This document shows positions 7,834-14,142 of a stretch of 14,312 nucleotides of DNA, in pieces. Each line of letters begins with the position of its first letter. Position 1 is the stretch's first letter. The translations under genes and the position numbers were made by a program. The notes beneath the pieces were generated by a model that had not been told where the DNA came from, made no database searches, and saw nothing but the letters and a program-made list of their open reading frames with translations. The DNA is taken from positions 1 to 14,312 of the forward strand of contig JAOULU010000010.1 of NCBI GenBank assembly GCA_029881855.1. Reading direction: 5' to 3'. The stretch comes from Nitrosomonas sp. GTDB lineage: Bacteria; Pseudomonadota; Gammaproteobacteria; Burkholderiales; Nitrosomonadaceae.

Positions 7834-9021
7834 ATGAATCTACTAGATAAACTCGATGCAGCGGCGGCAGCCAGAAAAGCACTTTTACCCAATGGCGTTG
7901 GTGCATTTGGAATTCCAATTGAAGAAGTTTATTCCGCCACTGAAGCACGAATCGGTGATCGCCGAGTACTATTATTGGGTACGAATAACTACCTAGGGTT
8001 AACCTTTGCACCTGAATGCCTGGAAGCTGCACACGAGGCGCTTGATGAAGAAGGTACTGGCACCACTGGATCACGCATGGCTAATGGCAGTTATTTTGGC
8101 CATCGCGCTTTAGAAAAAGAATTCGCGGAATTTTATAAATGCGACTATGGCATGGTTTTCACCACTGGCTATCAAGCTAATCTAGGAACCATTTCAGGCC
8201 TGGCTGGTAGGGGTGATACTGTATTGATTGATGGTGACTCACATGCCAGCATTTATGATGGATGCATTTTAAGTGGCGCCGATATCATTCGTTTCAAACA
8301 CAATGATATGGCTGACATGGAAAAACGCTTACGCAGACTCGGTGAGCGCACACAAACAACGTTAATCATTGCTGAAGGTATCTACAGTATGTTGGGGGAT
8401 CAAGCCCCGCTGGCTGAAATTGTTGAGCTAAAAAATAAATATGATTGCACTTTACTCCTAGACGAGGCACATTCTCTAGGCGTATTGGGTGAAACTGGGC
8501 AAGGCTTAGTCGAAAAAACCGGCCTATTGAAAGAAGTCGATTTTATTACTGGAACATTCAGTAAGAGCCTGTGCAGTATTGGTGGGTATTGCGTTAGCAA
8601 TCATCCACAACTGGATCAGTTACGTTATATCAGTCATCCGTATATTTTCACCGCCTCACCCTCTCCAGCAACCATTGCATCAGCACGTGCTGCATTGGAA
8701 CTATTACGTAATGGCACAGAGCTTCGCAAGCAATTATGGAAAAATGCTATGCAACTCTACAAACACCTTGAAGAAACGGGTTACAAACTAGGCCCAGAAC
8801 CAGGGCCGGTAATAGCTGCCATTGTAGATAGCCCACAACAAGCCCTAGCACTCTGGCAAGGATTATTGGAGCATAATATCTATGTTAATTTAATATTGCC
8901 CCCTGCTGCACCTGAAGGAAAATCACTGGTACGATGTAGCATCAATGCGGCACATACGACGGAACAGATGGATTATGTAGGCAGGGCTTTTGCCAAATTA
9001 AAACCCCAAATATTTGGGTAA
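7834..9021 (+). CDS. spt: Serine palmitoyltransferase
   Basis: This 395-residue PLP enzyme of the alpha-oxoamine synthase family condenses serine with a fatty acyl thioester to give 3-ketosphinganine, the committed step of sphingolipid synthesis. Visible sites are GTGTTGSRMANGS (74-86), His 137 in DGDSHASIYDG, Asp 210 and His 213 in DEAHS, and the Schiff-base Lys 244 in GTFSKS. The ILLGT-NY-G, GDSHASIYDGC and PYIFTAS segments follow the Sphingomonas enzyme closely, much better than BioF or Kbl. The N-terminus is about 20 residues shorter than in Sphingomonas. The ATG is 2 bases after acpR with no clear Shine-Dalgarno, so coupling is likely. The stop lies 1 base from the convergent tRNA gene. 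Confidence 0.92.
   Translation: MNLLDKLDAAAAARKALLPNGVGAFGIPIEEVYSATEARIGDRRVLLLGTNNYLGLTFAPECLEAAHEALDEEGTGTTGSRMANGSYFGHRALEKEFAEFYKCDYGMVFTTGYQANLGTISGLAGRGDTVLIDGDSHASIYDGCILSGADIIRFKHNDMADMEKRLRRLGERTQTTLIIAEGIYSMLGDQAPLAEIVELKNKYDCTLLLDEAHSLGVLGETGQGLVEKTGLLKEVDFITGTFSKSLCSIGGYCVSNHPQLDQLRYISHPYIFTASPSPATIASARAALELLRNGTELRKQLWKNAMQLYKHLEETGYKLGPEPGPVIAAIVDSPQQALALWQGLLEHNIYVNLILPPAAPEGKSLVRCSINAAHTTEQMDYVGRAFAKLKPQIFG
9001..9018 (-). terminator. Candidate terminator of tRNA-Val, inside the 3' end of spt
   Basis: A perfect 14-base palindrome, CCCAAATATTTGGG (9005-9018), is followed on the minus strand by GTTTTAATTT. It begins 4 bases after the tRNA CCA end. It also encodes the last residues of Spt (P-Q-I-F-G). 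It lacks a T-run on the plus strand, so it would act mainly on the tRNA transcript. Confidence 0.5.
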
Positions 9022-9022
9022 T

Positions 9023-9099
9023 TGGTAGGCGCGATTGGATTCGAACCAACGACCCCCACCATGTCAAGGTGGTGCTCTAACCAACTGAGCTACGCGCCT
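9023..9099 (-). tRNA. tRNA-Val (anticodon GAC)
   Basis: The gene is 77 bases including an encoded CCA (9023-9025). The acceptor stem AGGCGCG pairs with CGCGCCT and the discriminator is A. The D arm reads TAGCTCAGTTGGTTAGAGC. The anticodon stem CCACC/GGTGG encloses the loop TTGACAT, giving anticodon GAC. The T arm has GGTTCGAATCC. All stems pair. It is transcribed towards spt and its end is 1 base from the spt stop. Confidence 0.97.
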
Positions 9100-9119
9100 A
9101 GAAACCTAGGAAGTAACGG

Positions 9120-9148
9120 ATTCTAGCTGAAACCATGCAAGGGTACAA
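9120..9148 (-). promoter_or_regulatory. Sigma-70 promoter of tRNA-Val
   Basis: On the minus strand, TTGTAC (9143-9148) and TAGAAT (9120-9125) are separated by exactly 17 bases. Transcription would start about 10-15 bases before the mature tRNA end. It fits in the 51-base gap after the hydrolase gene, so the tRNA can be transcribed independently. Confidence 0.6.
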
Positions 9149-9150
9149 AT

Positions 9151-10131
9151 TTAAATCTGATGGTCTGACAAAAACTGGGTAACCTCAGACTTCCATTTTT
9201 CAGGATGGCGTGCCAAATGTGATTCATGCACGGTATCAGGGAAAACACTAAAATGCTTGGGTGCTTGCACCGCTTCAAAAACATGATAAGCATCTTGCAA
9301 AGTTGCGCGGTTATCCTGCTCACCATGTAAAAATAATATCGGCATACTCACCGCCTGCGCGTAATCAGCTGGATTATGGGAAAAACCATTAAAACCCGCC
9401 TGCACGCCGCCCCAAAACACTAAAATATGCGCAGCAGGAAAAGAAGGCACACCCAGCACATCGAACCGGTTCTTAATGGTATTCAATAAGCGATCAAAAA
9501 CCGCCTCAACGATGACCGCATCCACTTTAATGGCATGACTATGAATAGCACGAAGCACTGCTACAGCTCCCATTGACTGACCATAAAGCACCACCTTCTC
9601 AGGCGCAAAATGCTGACGGGCATAGCGCAACACAACCGCCACATCATCTGCCTCCAAATAACCGATGGTCGTATAAGCCTCCGAAGACTCCCAAGACCCT
9701 CTGAAATCAACCAACAACACCGAAAACCCGGCTTGCATAAACGCCCTCGCCTCCGCCATCAGCGAAGACTTGCTCATCAAATACCCATGAAACAAAACAA
9801 CCAGCCGTTGATTGTCATCCACCGCGCAATGCCATGCACCAATACTCGGCGAACCCGGCTCAGCAATTCGCACCGACGCACAATGCTCGCCTAATGCAGC
9901 AGGCGCAATATCGGCTGACGGGCGCGACGGATTCACCCCCAGCAATAACGCCTCGAGCTTCTGACCAAGCGACATATCTTCCAGCTTTATTGCCCGCACA
10001 CCCTGATCCGAGAAATTCATCATGGCATAGGCATGCTGATATGCGAACACGTTCACAGCAACAAACGCAACCAACAAGATGCCAATGAAGATAATGGCGA
10101 AACGCTTTAATTTATTTGAACCAGTATTCAT
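9151..10131 (-). CDS. Membrane-anchored alpha/beta hydrolase
   Basis: This 326-residue protein has an uncleaved-looking N-terminal membrane anchor (basic start NKLKR, hydrophobic 11-30). The rest is probably periplasmic and has the alpha/beta hydrolase fold. The oxyanion segment is LFHGYLMSK (113-121), the nucleophile elbow GQSMG has Ser 186, the acid is Asp 273 in HGEQDNR, and the base is His 302 in DTVHESH. The overall pattern resembles the BAAT/acyl-CoA thioester hydrolase and YqiA-to-Bem46-like serine hydrolases; the substrate cannot be named. No strong Shine-Dalgarno precedes the ATG. The gene looks richer in G+C than its neighbours. A broken partial copy of it lies about 0.2 kb upstream of its start. 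Confidence 0.82.
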   Translation of the reverse strand: MNTGSNKLKRFAIIFIGILLVAFVAVNVFAYQHAYAMMNFSDQGVRAIKLEDMSLGQKLEALLLGVNPSRPSADIAPAALGEHCASVRIAEPGSPSIGAWHCAVDDNQRLVVLFHGYLMSKSSLMAEARAFMQAGFSVLLVDFRGSWESSEAYTTIGYLEADDVAVVLRYARQHFAPEKVVLYGQSMGAVAVLRAIHSHAIKVDAVIVEAVFDRLLNTIKNRFDVLGVPSFPAAHILVFWGGVQAGFNGFSHNPADYAQAVSMPILFLHGEQDNRATLQDAYHVFEAVQAPKHFSVFPDTVHESHLARHPEKWKSEVTQFLSDHQI

Positions 10132-10142
10132 TTCTTAAGAAA
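10131..10142. repeat. Perfect 12-base palindrome TTTCTTAAGAAA at the hydrolase start
   Basis: It begins at the first base of the hydrolase ATG (base 10131) and runs upstream over the ribosome-binding region. It could affect translation or bind a protein, or be chance in AT-rich DNA. Confidence 0.25.
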
Positions 10143-10322
10143 ATCTTTTTTTAGCGGATAAAACAATCTATTTAAGAAAACAATCCAGTCAACTCATGAA
10201 TAAATACACGTCCATTACTCCATAAAAGAAAAGAATATAATTGAATTGCAGACTTGACCCTTTTACCTTTAAGGGAGGAGCTAAATATAAAACTTAAGGC
10301 CTGAGCCCGAGCTTCGCGTTTC

Positions 10323-10412
10323 TAAAATATGCACAGCGGGAAAAGAGGGCACACCCAGCACATCAATTGACCATAAACCGCCACTTTTTCAGGCGCTAAA
10401 TGCTGTTGGGCA
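10323..10412 (-). pseudogene. Decayed partial copy of the alpha/beta hydrolase gene
   Basis: Two blocks match the intact gene at 9151-10131 in the same orientation. Bases 10323-10364 match 9421-9462 with 3 differences in 42. Bases 10368-10412 match 9578-9622 with 7 differences in 45. The 115 bases between the blocks in the intact gene are reduced to 3 here. The blocks correspond to about residues 224-237 and 170-185, spanning the nucleophile elbow edge. Nothing outside these blocks aligns by eye. This is a remnant of a duplicated or transferred paralogue. Confidence 0.7.
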
Positions 10413-10590
10413 GAAAACCTAACGTTTTAGCTATGGGTGATTTAACATATTGTTAAAAAATAATACTCTTATACTATTTGAACTAGCAACATATCTATTT
10501 CAGAGGATTATTTTTTTGGTACTAAAGCTAGATGGCTAAATCAAAAAGATCAAAATCAGAGACTAATCGAATCTGACCCCTTTGTTTTCC

Positions 10591-10612
10591 GACAACATGC
10601 GCTTGTTATGTG
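10591..10612 (-). other. Half attC-like site downstream of the 224-residue gene
   Basis: On the minus strand, ACATAACAAGCGCATG begins 29 bases after the stop of the preceding gene. It resembles the outer (R'') arm of integron attC sites. The expected second arm is missing; the sequence runs instead into a CTGACCCC-type repeat. It may be a truncated cassette end. Confidence 0.35.
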
Positions 10613-10640
10613 TATTGGTCACGGGGTTATACATTATTTG

Positions 10641-11315
10641 CTAATACTGATTAGATACTTTAATAGGGCCAAACATACCGGTATTGATGAGTAGACTCCA
10701 AATTCTTTTCATAGTTAGCGCAGTTTCTTGATTTACAAAAAGTGAGGATCTACTACCATGTGGTGAGCCAATAAAATATGACCGCATTGATTCCCACGTT
10801 TCCCCCCTAGTTGACCACTCCCAACAAGGCACTTCTTTTTGAAGCATTAGCGGTACTGCTATCGATGCGGGTATCATGCAGTTATCAGATAAGGGCTTAT
10901 CCCAATCACAACTTACAAGTATTGGATTGGCGTTAGATTGATACAATTCAACTTCTAGCCGCTCTGCTGAAATTCTTGCGACTGGGCTATATGGCAACGA
11001 TTCAACAGAGTCTAGAACCTCTTGACCATCGCCATAAGGACAGGTGATAAAAGCATTAACAAAATACCTAGTGTGATCCAAGCCTTTATAACCACATCTA
11101 TCACTAGGGGTTGTAGTTGGAGACTGATCATCATGATGAGTGACCAATGGATGCCAAGAAGGGTAACTCTCGACAACCGGCCCGTACTTTTCCACTATAT
11201 CTAAAAGCTTATCTTCACTTCTCTTTCTTTCTTTGGTTTCAACACCTCTGGGAATAAAGTAACTTTTGACCGACTCAAAACCACTATTGACTGATTCATC
11301 TGCTCTAAACGCCAT
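10641..11315 (-). CDS. Hypothetical protein, 224 residues, accessory region
   Basis: I do not recognise a named domain. The protein has no signal peptide or membrane segment, so it is probably cytoplasmic. It is rich in aromatic and acidic residues, with dense His/Asp/Cys segments: SYPSWHPLVTHHDDQSP (54-70), RCGYKGLDHTRYFVNAF (73-89), CPYGDG (92-97) and CDWDKP (135-140). The His-rich part could bind metal, but that is a guess. The full-length composition looks like a real protein. The start ATG has a weak GGCAAGG upstream. An attC-like half site follows its stop, and it lies on the same strand as the next two cassette-like genes, so horizontal acquisition is likely. Confidence 0.65.
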   Translation of the reverse strand: MAFRADESVNSGFESVKSYFIPRGVETKERKRSEDKLLDIVEKYGPVVESYPSWHPLVTHHDDQSPTTTPSDRCGYKGLDHTRYFVNAFITCPYGDGQEVLDSVESLPYSPVARISAERLEVELYQSNANPILVSCDWDKPLSDNCMIPASIAVPLMLQKEVPCWEWSTRGETWESMRSYFIGSPHGSRSSLFVNQETALTMKRIWSLLINTGMFGPIKVSNQY

Positions 11316-11444
11316 AACCTTGCCCTATAAATGCGAAGAAGCATCATGATACATAAAGTCTACGCATAAAACAACGATATTGCGCGTAATAATTATTTAT
11401 AGTGAGGGTGTGAGGGTGGAAGAGCTTCCTTCGAGACACATAGC

Positions 11445-11477
11445 AATGTTTATGAAGAATGAACCCCCATAAACATT
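11445..11477. repeat. Perfect 10-base inverted repeat AATGTTTATG-(13)-CATAAACATT
   Basis: Both arms are exact. No T-run follows the stem directly on either strand, so an operator or RNA structure is as likely as a terminator. Confidence 0.45.
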
Positions 11478-11533
11478 ATTATATTGTTTCCATTTGTTTT
11501 TCTTACTGCATTTAAATCAAATGCTAGATCGAT

Positions 11534-11579
11534 GAGGCCAGTATCGATTGGTCTCTACCCTTTGGTTTCGTAGAGGCCA
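11534..11579. repeat. Three-armed inverted repeat with two alternative pairings
   Basis: The central TGGTCTCTAC (11549-11558) can pair with GTAGAGGCCA (11570-11579) at 9 of 10 positions. Its first seven bases can instead pair with GAGGCCA at 11534-11540 (6 of 7). The two GAGGCCA copies are identical, so the structures are mutually exclusive. Two ATCGAT palindromes (11528, 11543) lie alongside. Confidence 0.4.
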
Positions 11580-11607
11580 TTTAGGAGGTTCAGTGGATGA
11601 TTCCATT

Positions 11608-11653
11608 AGGCATGGCACTGTAATCTGTAGATTATATGCACAATACAATGCCT
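11608..11653. repeat. Long imperfect hairpin downstream of the VOC gene
   Basis: AGGCAT (11608-11613) pairs with ATGCCT (11648-11653), and the centre is TAATCT-GT-AGATTA (11621-11634). It lies 37 bases past the VOC gene stop. It could be a transcript end or a decayed attC site; the R-type TAAC ends are absent. Confidence 0.35.
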
Positions 11654-11689
11654 GACACTTTTGTGACCACGCTTGCTAGCCATACGTTC

Positions 11690-12088
11690 TCACTTACCTT
11701 CTTGGTGAAACTCAATCACATTTCTATCTTGATCCCGAATAAACAACATCACGCCACCATTTGGTAACTCAATCGGGCCTTCAGTTATTTCAATGCCCAG
11801 TTCAAGGAGATGTCTTTGCACAGAATTAATATCATCCACATCCAGCGCGACATGAGTATAACCGGGATGCTTTTGTGGCACGTCCATTAATACATTTGCA
11901 TTTTCTGATGAATTGGCGTTAAGAATAAAGTTTATATTAACTCCAGATGGATGCTCCATTACTGCTACCGGCTCAGGTCCAATTGGCCCGATAATAAACT
12001 CAAATCCTAATTTTTCGTAAAACGACCTCGCCTCTTCGAGACTCCTTACACGCAAACCAATATGATTTATTCCTTTAATTTGTTTCAT
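11690..12088 (-). CDS. VOC-superfamily (glyoxalase/bleomycin-resistance-like) protein
   Basis: This 132-residue protein has two beta-alpha-beta-beta-beta modules. The first module starts with NHIGLRVRSLEEARSFYEKL and the second with GYTHVALDVDDINSVQRHL. Probable metal ligands are His 9, His 79 and Glu 126 in NVIEFHQ. Members are lyases, dioxygenases, isomerases or resistance proteins, and the substrate cannot be assigned here. The single-domain length implies a dimer. A purine-rich AAGGCGAAG precedes the ATG, and the ATG lies 34 bases after an attC-like site, as expected for the gene of an integron cassette. Confidence 0.85.
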   Translation of the reverse strand: MKQIKGINHIGLRVRSLEEARSFYEKLGFEFIIGPIGPEPVAVMEHPSGVNINFILNANSSENANVLMDVPQKHPGYTHVALDVDDINSVQRHLLELGIEITEGPIELPNGGVMLFIRDQDRNVIEFHQEGK

Positions 12089-12121
12089 CTTCGCCTTCTA
12101 TATAGTCTTCTCGTCCAACAT

Positions 12122-12190
12122 GGCTAACGATTTAACTAGCCTGCGCATGGTACGCTAGCACCATGCGTCAGGTTGAGTGCTTTGTTATGC
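12122..12190 (-). other. attC-like integron recombination site
   Basis: On the minus strand the element begins GCATAACAAAGC and ends AAATCGTTAGCC, giving TAAC/GTTA outer ends. The core pairs CGCATGGT (12144-12151) with ACCATGCG (12160-12167) perfectly around an 8-base loop. Next come CCTG and CAGG with a single unpaired base (12168) on one side only. Asymmetric extrahelical bases and conserved TAAC ends are attC hallmarks. It lies between two short same-strand genes: it overlaps the end of one and precedes the other. GTTAGCC is not a perfect match to the R' consensus. A terminator hairpin is the alternative. Confidence 0.55.
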
Positions 12191-12741
12191 GTTTTTTCGC
12201 TACATGGCACACAGTCATCACTTTCTTTATATGAATTGCTTAACTCAATAAGTGCCTTTTTGTTTTTATTTAAATCGTCTTTATCTCTGGATGTCATTAC
12301 AAAATAATTAATTGTATTTTCTCCATTAAAATAAGAAACAATTTCAGTATTGCCAAATTTATCGCCAGTGAACTTGTAAATTACTGACTCATTCTCTAAC
12401 TTTGTGTTTATGGTTTCTATCTTTTCTGCCTTTGAATTTGGACTCTGATATTTTGTATGAAAAAGGCTTAGCGTATCTTTTACTACATCTTCTGCGTTTT
12501 TGATGGATTCAGACTTATTCATAACACGGGCGTATATTACAGTTGTTGCGTTTGACCATGTGCTATTTTTAGGATAGAAAACAAATGGTACGCCACTTTC
12601 CTTACCAGAAACATGATCAGCAACCCAACCCTTAGGGGTGTTAAAGTAAAAGCAGTGGTTATCGCCGTGAACATACCCATCAAAACCATAGGCTGCTAAA
12701 GGTGAAATACAAAGCAACAAAATTGCATATAATTTACTCAT
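12136..12741 (-). CDS. Exported hypothetical protein with an attC-encoded C-terminal tail
   Basis: This 201-residue protein has a signal peptide (about 1-19, MSKLYAILLLCISPLAAYG), so it should be periplasmic. The mature part is polar, with HGDNHCFYFNTPKGWVADH (26-44), PFVFYPKNSTW (52-62) and TTVIYARV (66-73). I recall similar proteins annotated only as hypothetical and assign no function. A CVPC pair sits at about 177-180. The last residues, from THNKALN onward, are translated from the attC-like repeat, so the ancestral protein may have ended earlier. A strong AAGGAGGAG lies 4 bases before the ATG. The gene is probably a cassette together with the attC-like site. Confidence 0.65.
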   Translation of the reverse strand: MSKLYAILLLCISPLAAYGFDGYVHGDNHCFYFNTPKGWVADHVSGKESGVPFVFYPKNSTWSNATTVIYARVMNKSESIKNAEDVVKDTLSLFHTKYQSPNSKAEKIETINTKLENESVIYKFTGDKFGNTEIVSYFNGENTINYFVMTSRDKDDLNKNKKALIELSNSYKESDDCVPCSEKTHNKALNLTHGASVPCAG

Positions 12742-12861
12742 AATCTCCTCCTTGGCACACCAAACAATAGGTTTATCACACCACTTTATATATTATTCAA
12801 TAATAACATAAAGTTACTTCCATATAATCAGATGGACAATCAAAATATTAGTCGGCGTAAA

Positions 12862-12885
12862 CTGGATAAAATCCAGCCTTTTTAT
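12862..12885. terminator. Candidate terminator hairpin beyond the aldolase gene
   Basis: CTGGAT (12862-12867) and ATCCAG (12871-12876) pair around AAA. On the plus strand CCTTTTTATT follows; on the minus strand it is preceded by AAAAAGG and followed by only TTT. It lies about 50 bases past the stop of the minus-strand aldolase gene, so it may end that operon, but the better T-run faces the plus strand. Confidence 0.35.
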
Positions 12886-12925
12886 TGCTAAATATACGCA
12901 TAATGCCGCCCAACACCCAAACCCA

Positions 12926-13717
12926 TCAATCCAAACAATCCTTGTTTTTCCTTTTACGTAAACTGCGCCGCGCATAATACGCAAACCCAACGGCGCTGCG
13001 TTGTGCGCGTAGAATCCAGTCATGGGCTTCGCGTCCTAAATCTGGGTCAATGGGTTGAATGTTTCCGGCTGCGCTGGCTAGCAAGTGCATGCGTGCGGCG
13101 CGCTCGAAAGCAATGGCCAGCATGCAGGCTTCTTCAACACTAGGGCAAGCCACCAACAAACCATGATGCGCCAGAAACAGTGCGCGTTTGTCGCCAATGG
13201 CTTCTGAGATCATGGCGCCTTCTTCGTTACCCACCGGCACACCCGGCCATTTGGGTAAAAAGGCCACATCATCATAGAGCACGCAATTATCCATATGCGA
13301 AATTTCCAGTGGCACTTCCAGCATACTCAAGGCGGCAGTATGGATCGCATGGGTGTGAATAATGCACTGTACATCAGGACGCGCGCGGTACAGCCAGGAG
13401 TGAAAACGATTGGCCGGGTTGGCCATGCCATCTCCCTCCAGAACTTCCAGGTCTTCATTGACGAGCAGCAAATTTCCAGCACTGATCTCATCAAAACCCA
13501 GACCCAATCGCTGCGTTAGATAGGTGCCTGCTTGCTCGGCCCGTGCGGTAATCTGCCCCGCCAACCCCGAATCATGGCCGTTATCAAACAGGATACGGCA
13601 AGTCAGTGCCAGTTTTTGCGCGGGGCTATATTGCGTGCCTTGCAGGTGCTTGTCCATTTCGTTAAAGGACTGTTTAATCAATTCGTCTTTATTTAGGTCA
13701 AACGTTTTATTTGTCAT
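12926..13717 (-). CDS. Class II aldolase/adducin-family protein
   Basis: This 263-residue cytoplasmic protein resembles fuculose-phosphate and related metal-dependent aldolases and epimerases. Metal ligands are His 121 and His 123 in IIHTHAIH and His 184 in LAHHGLLV. The N-terminal part has the usual glycine segment NGHDSGLAGQITAR (46-59) and SAGNLLLVN (79-87). The usual S-x-E acid/base segment is replaced by PANRFHSWLY (101-110), a form seen in a large subgroup of unknown substrate. A basic tail, RRSLRKRKNK, ends the protein. The start is 35 bases after hslR, probably in the same operon. The gene is visibly richer in G+C than the cassette-like genes next to it. Confidence 0.82.
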   Translation of the reverse strand: MTNKTFDLNKDELIKQSFNEMDKHLQGTQYSPAQKLALTCRILFDNGHDSGLAGQITARAEQAGTYLTQRLGLGFDEISAGNLLLVNEDLEVLEGDGMANPANRFHSWLYRARPDVQCIIHTHAIHTAALSMLEVPLEISHMDNCVLYDDVAFLPKWPGVPVGNEEGAMISEAIGDKRALFLAHHGLLVACPSVEEACMLAIAFERAARMHLLASAAGNIQPIDPDLGREAHDWILRAQRSAVGFAYYARRSLRKRKNKDCLD

Positions 13718-13752
13718 TTTTTTTCACTCATTTCGCCAGCCAAAGCAACCCG

Positions 13753-14142
13753 CTAAGACTTGAAACGCTCAATGTTTCTACGGTCACGCTTAGTTGGTCG
13801 GCCTTTGGTATAAAAGGGTTGTGGTTGAGCTTTAATGCGTGCTGAGATGATTTCCCGTTGCTCGCGGCTTTCATCCGTCTCACGATAAAGTTGTTGCGCA
13901 ATAGCCGCTGAACCACGTTTGTTGGACAGTCCCAATATCTCTACTACATACTGATAATTGCCAATACGGATTGATAACCTATCTCCAACTGAAACAATCT
14001 TAGCAGGCTTTACACGCACCTCGTTCAGTGTCACTCGACCTTTCTCAATCGCTTCCGCCGCTAATGAGCGTGTTTTAAAAAAGCGGGTGGCGAACAACCA
14101 TTTATCAACCCGAAATTTCTCTTCCTCTTTCATTTTGTCCAT
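13753..14142 (-). CDS. hslR: Heat-shock protein 15, S4-domain RNA-binding protein
   Basis: From the ATG at 14142 the protein has 129 residues. The S4 domain opens with RVDKWLFATRFFKTRSLAAEAIEKGRV in segments matching E. coli Hsp15 (DKWL..R..KTR..A), followed by VKPAKIVSVGDRLSIR. The basic tail GRPTKRDRRNIERF is also typical. Hsp15 binds stalled 50S subunits carrying nascent peptide and helps recycle them. A TTG just upstream of this ATG is also in frame. I prefer the ATG because its A is shared with the stop of the preceding OsmC-like gene (TGATG), a classic coupling arrangement. No Shine-Dalgarno is obvious. Confidence 0.9.
   Translation of the reverse strand: MDKMKEEEKFRVDKWLFATRFFKTRSLAAEAIEKGRVTLNEVRVKPAKIVSVGDRLSIRIGNYQYVVEILGLSNKRGSAAIAQQLYRETDESREQREIISARIKAQPQPFYTKGRPTKRDRRNIERFKS

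Larger units (their letters stand above)
10143..10640. other. Gene-free accessory stretch with repeat and gene debris
   Basis: About 500 bases contain no convincing gene. They hold the broken hydrolase fragment (10323-10412), a half attC-like site (10591-10612), and two related strings, GACTTGACCCTTTT at 10251 and CTGACCCCTTTG at 10573, which flank the fragment about 320 bases apart. Similar CTGACCCCTTT strings are common dispersed repeats in gammaproteobacterial genomes; that link is from memory and unverified here. Confidence 0.45.
11316..11689. other. Gene-free stretch of 374 bases rich in inverted repeats
   Basis: No gene of useful length is convincing on either strand. Three separate inverted-repeat structures occur between 11445 and 11653 and are listed individually. 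The part from 11316 to 11440 presumably carries the promoter of the 224-residue gene, though no clear boxes are visible. Confidence 0.5.

Noticed and set aside
7834..9021. 8-amino-7-oxononanoate synthase (bioF) or 2-amino-3-ketobutyrate ligase (kbl)
   Set aside because: These share the fold, but the Sphingomonas-Spt-like segments and the ACP, acyl-ACP synthetase and reductase neighbours point to serine palmitoyltransferase; no biotin or threonine genes are nearby.
9610..10088. Plus-strand open frames of 84 and 94 codons
   Set aside because: They lie entirely within the hydrolase gene on the other strand and have compositions typical of antisense shadows.
10132..12900. Insertion sequence or transposase remnant
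   Set aside because: No transposase fragment or terminal inverted repeats with target duplication could be found by eye.
12814..13023. A 69-codon minus-strand open frame overlapping the aldolase 3' end
   Set aside because: It is out of frame with the aldolase, has no ribosome-binding site, and its sequence resembles no protein family.
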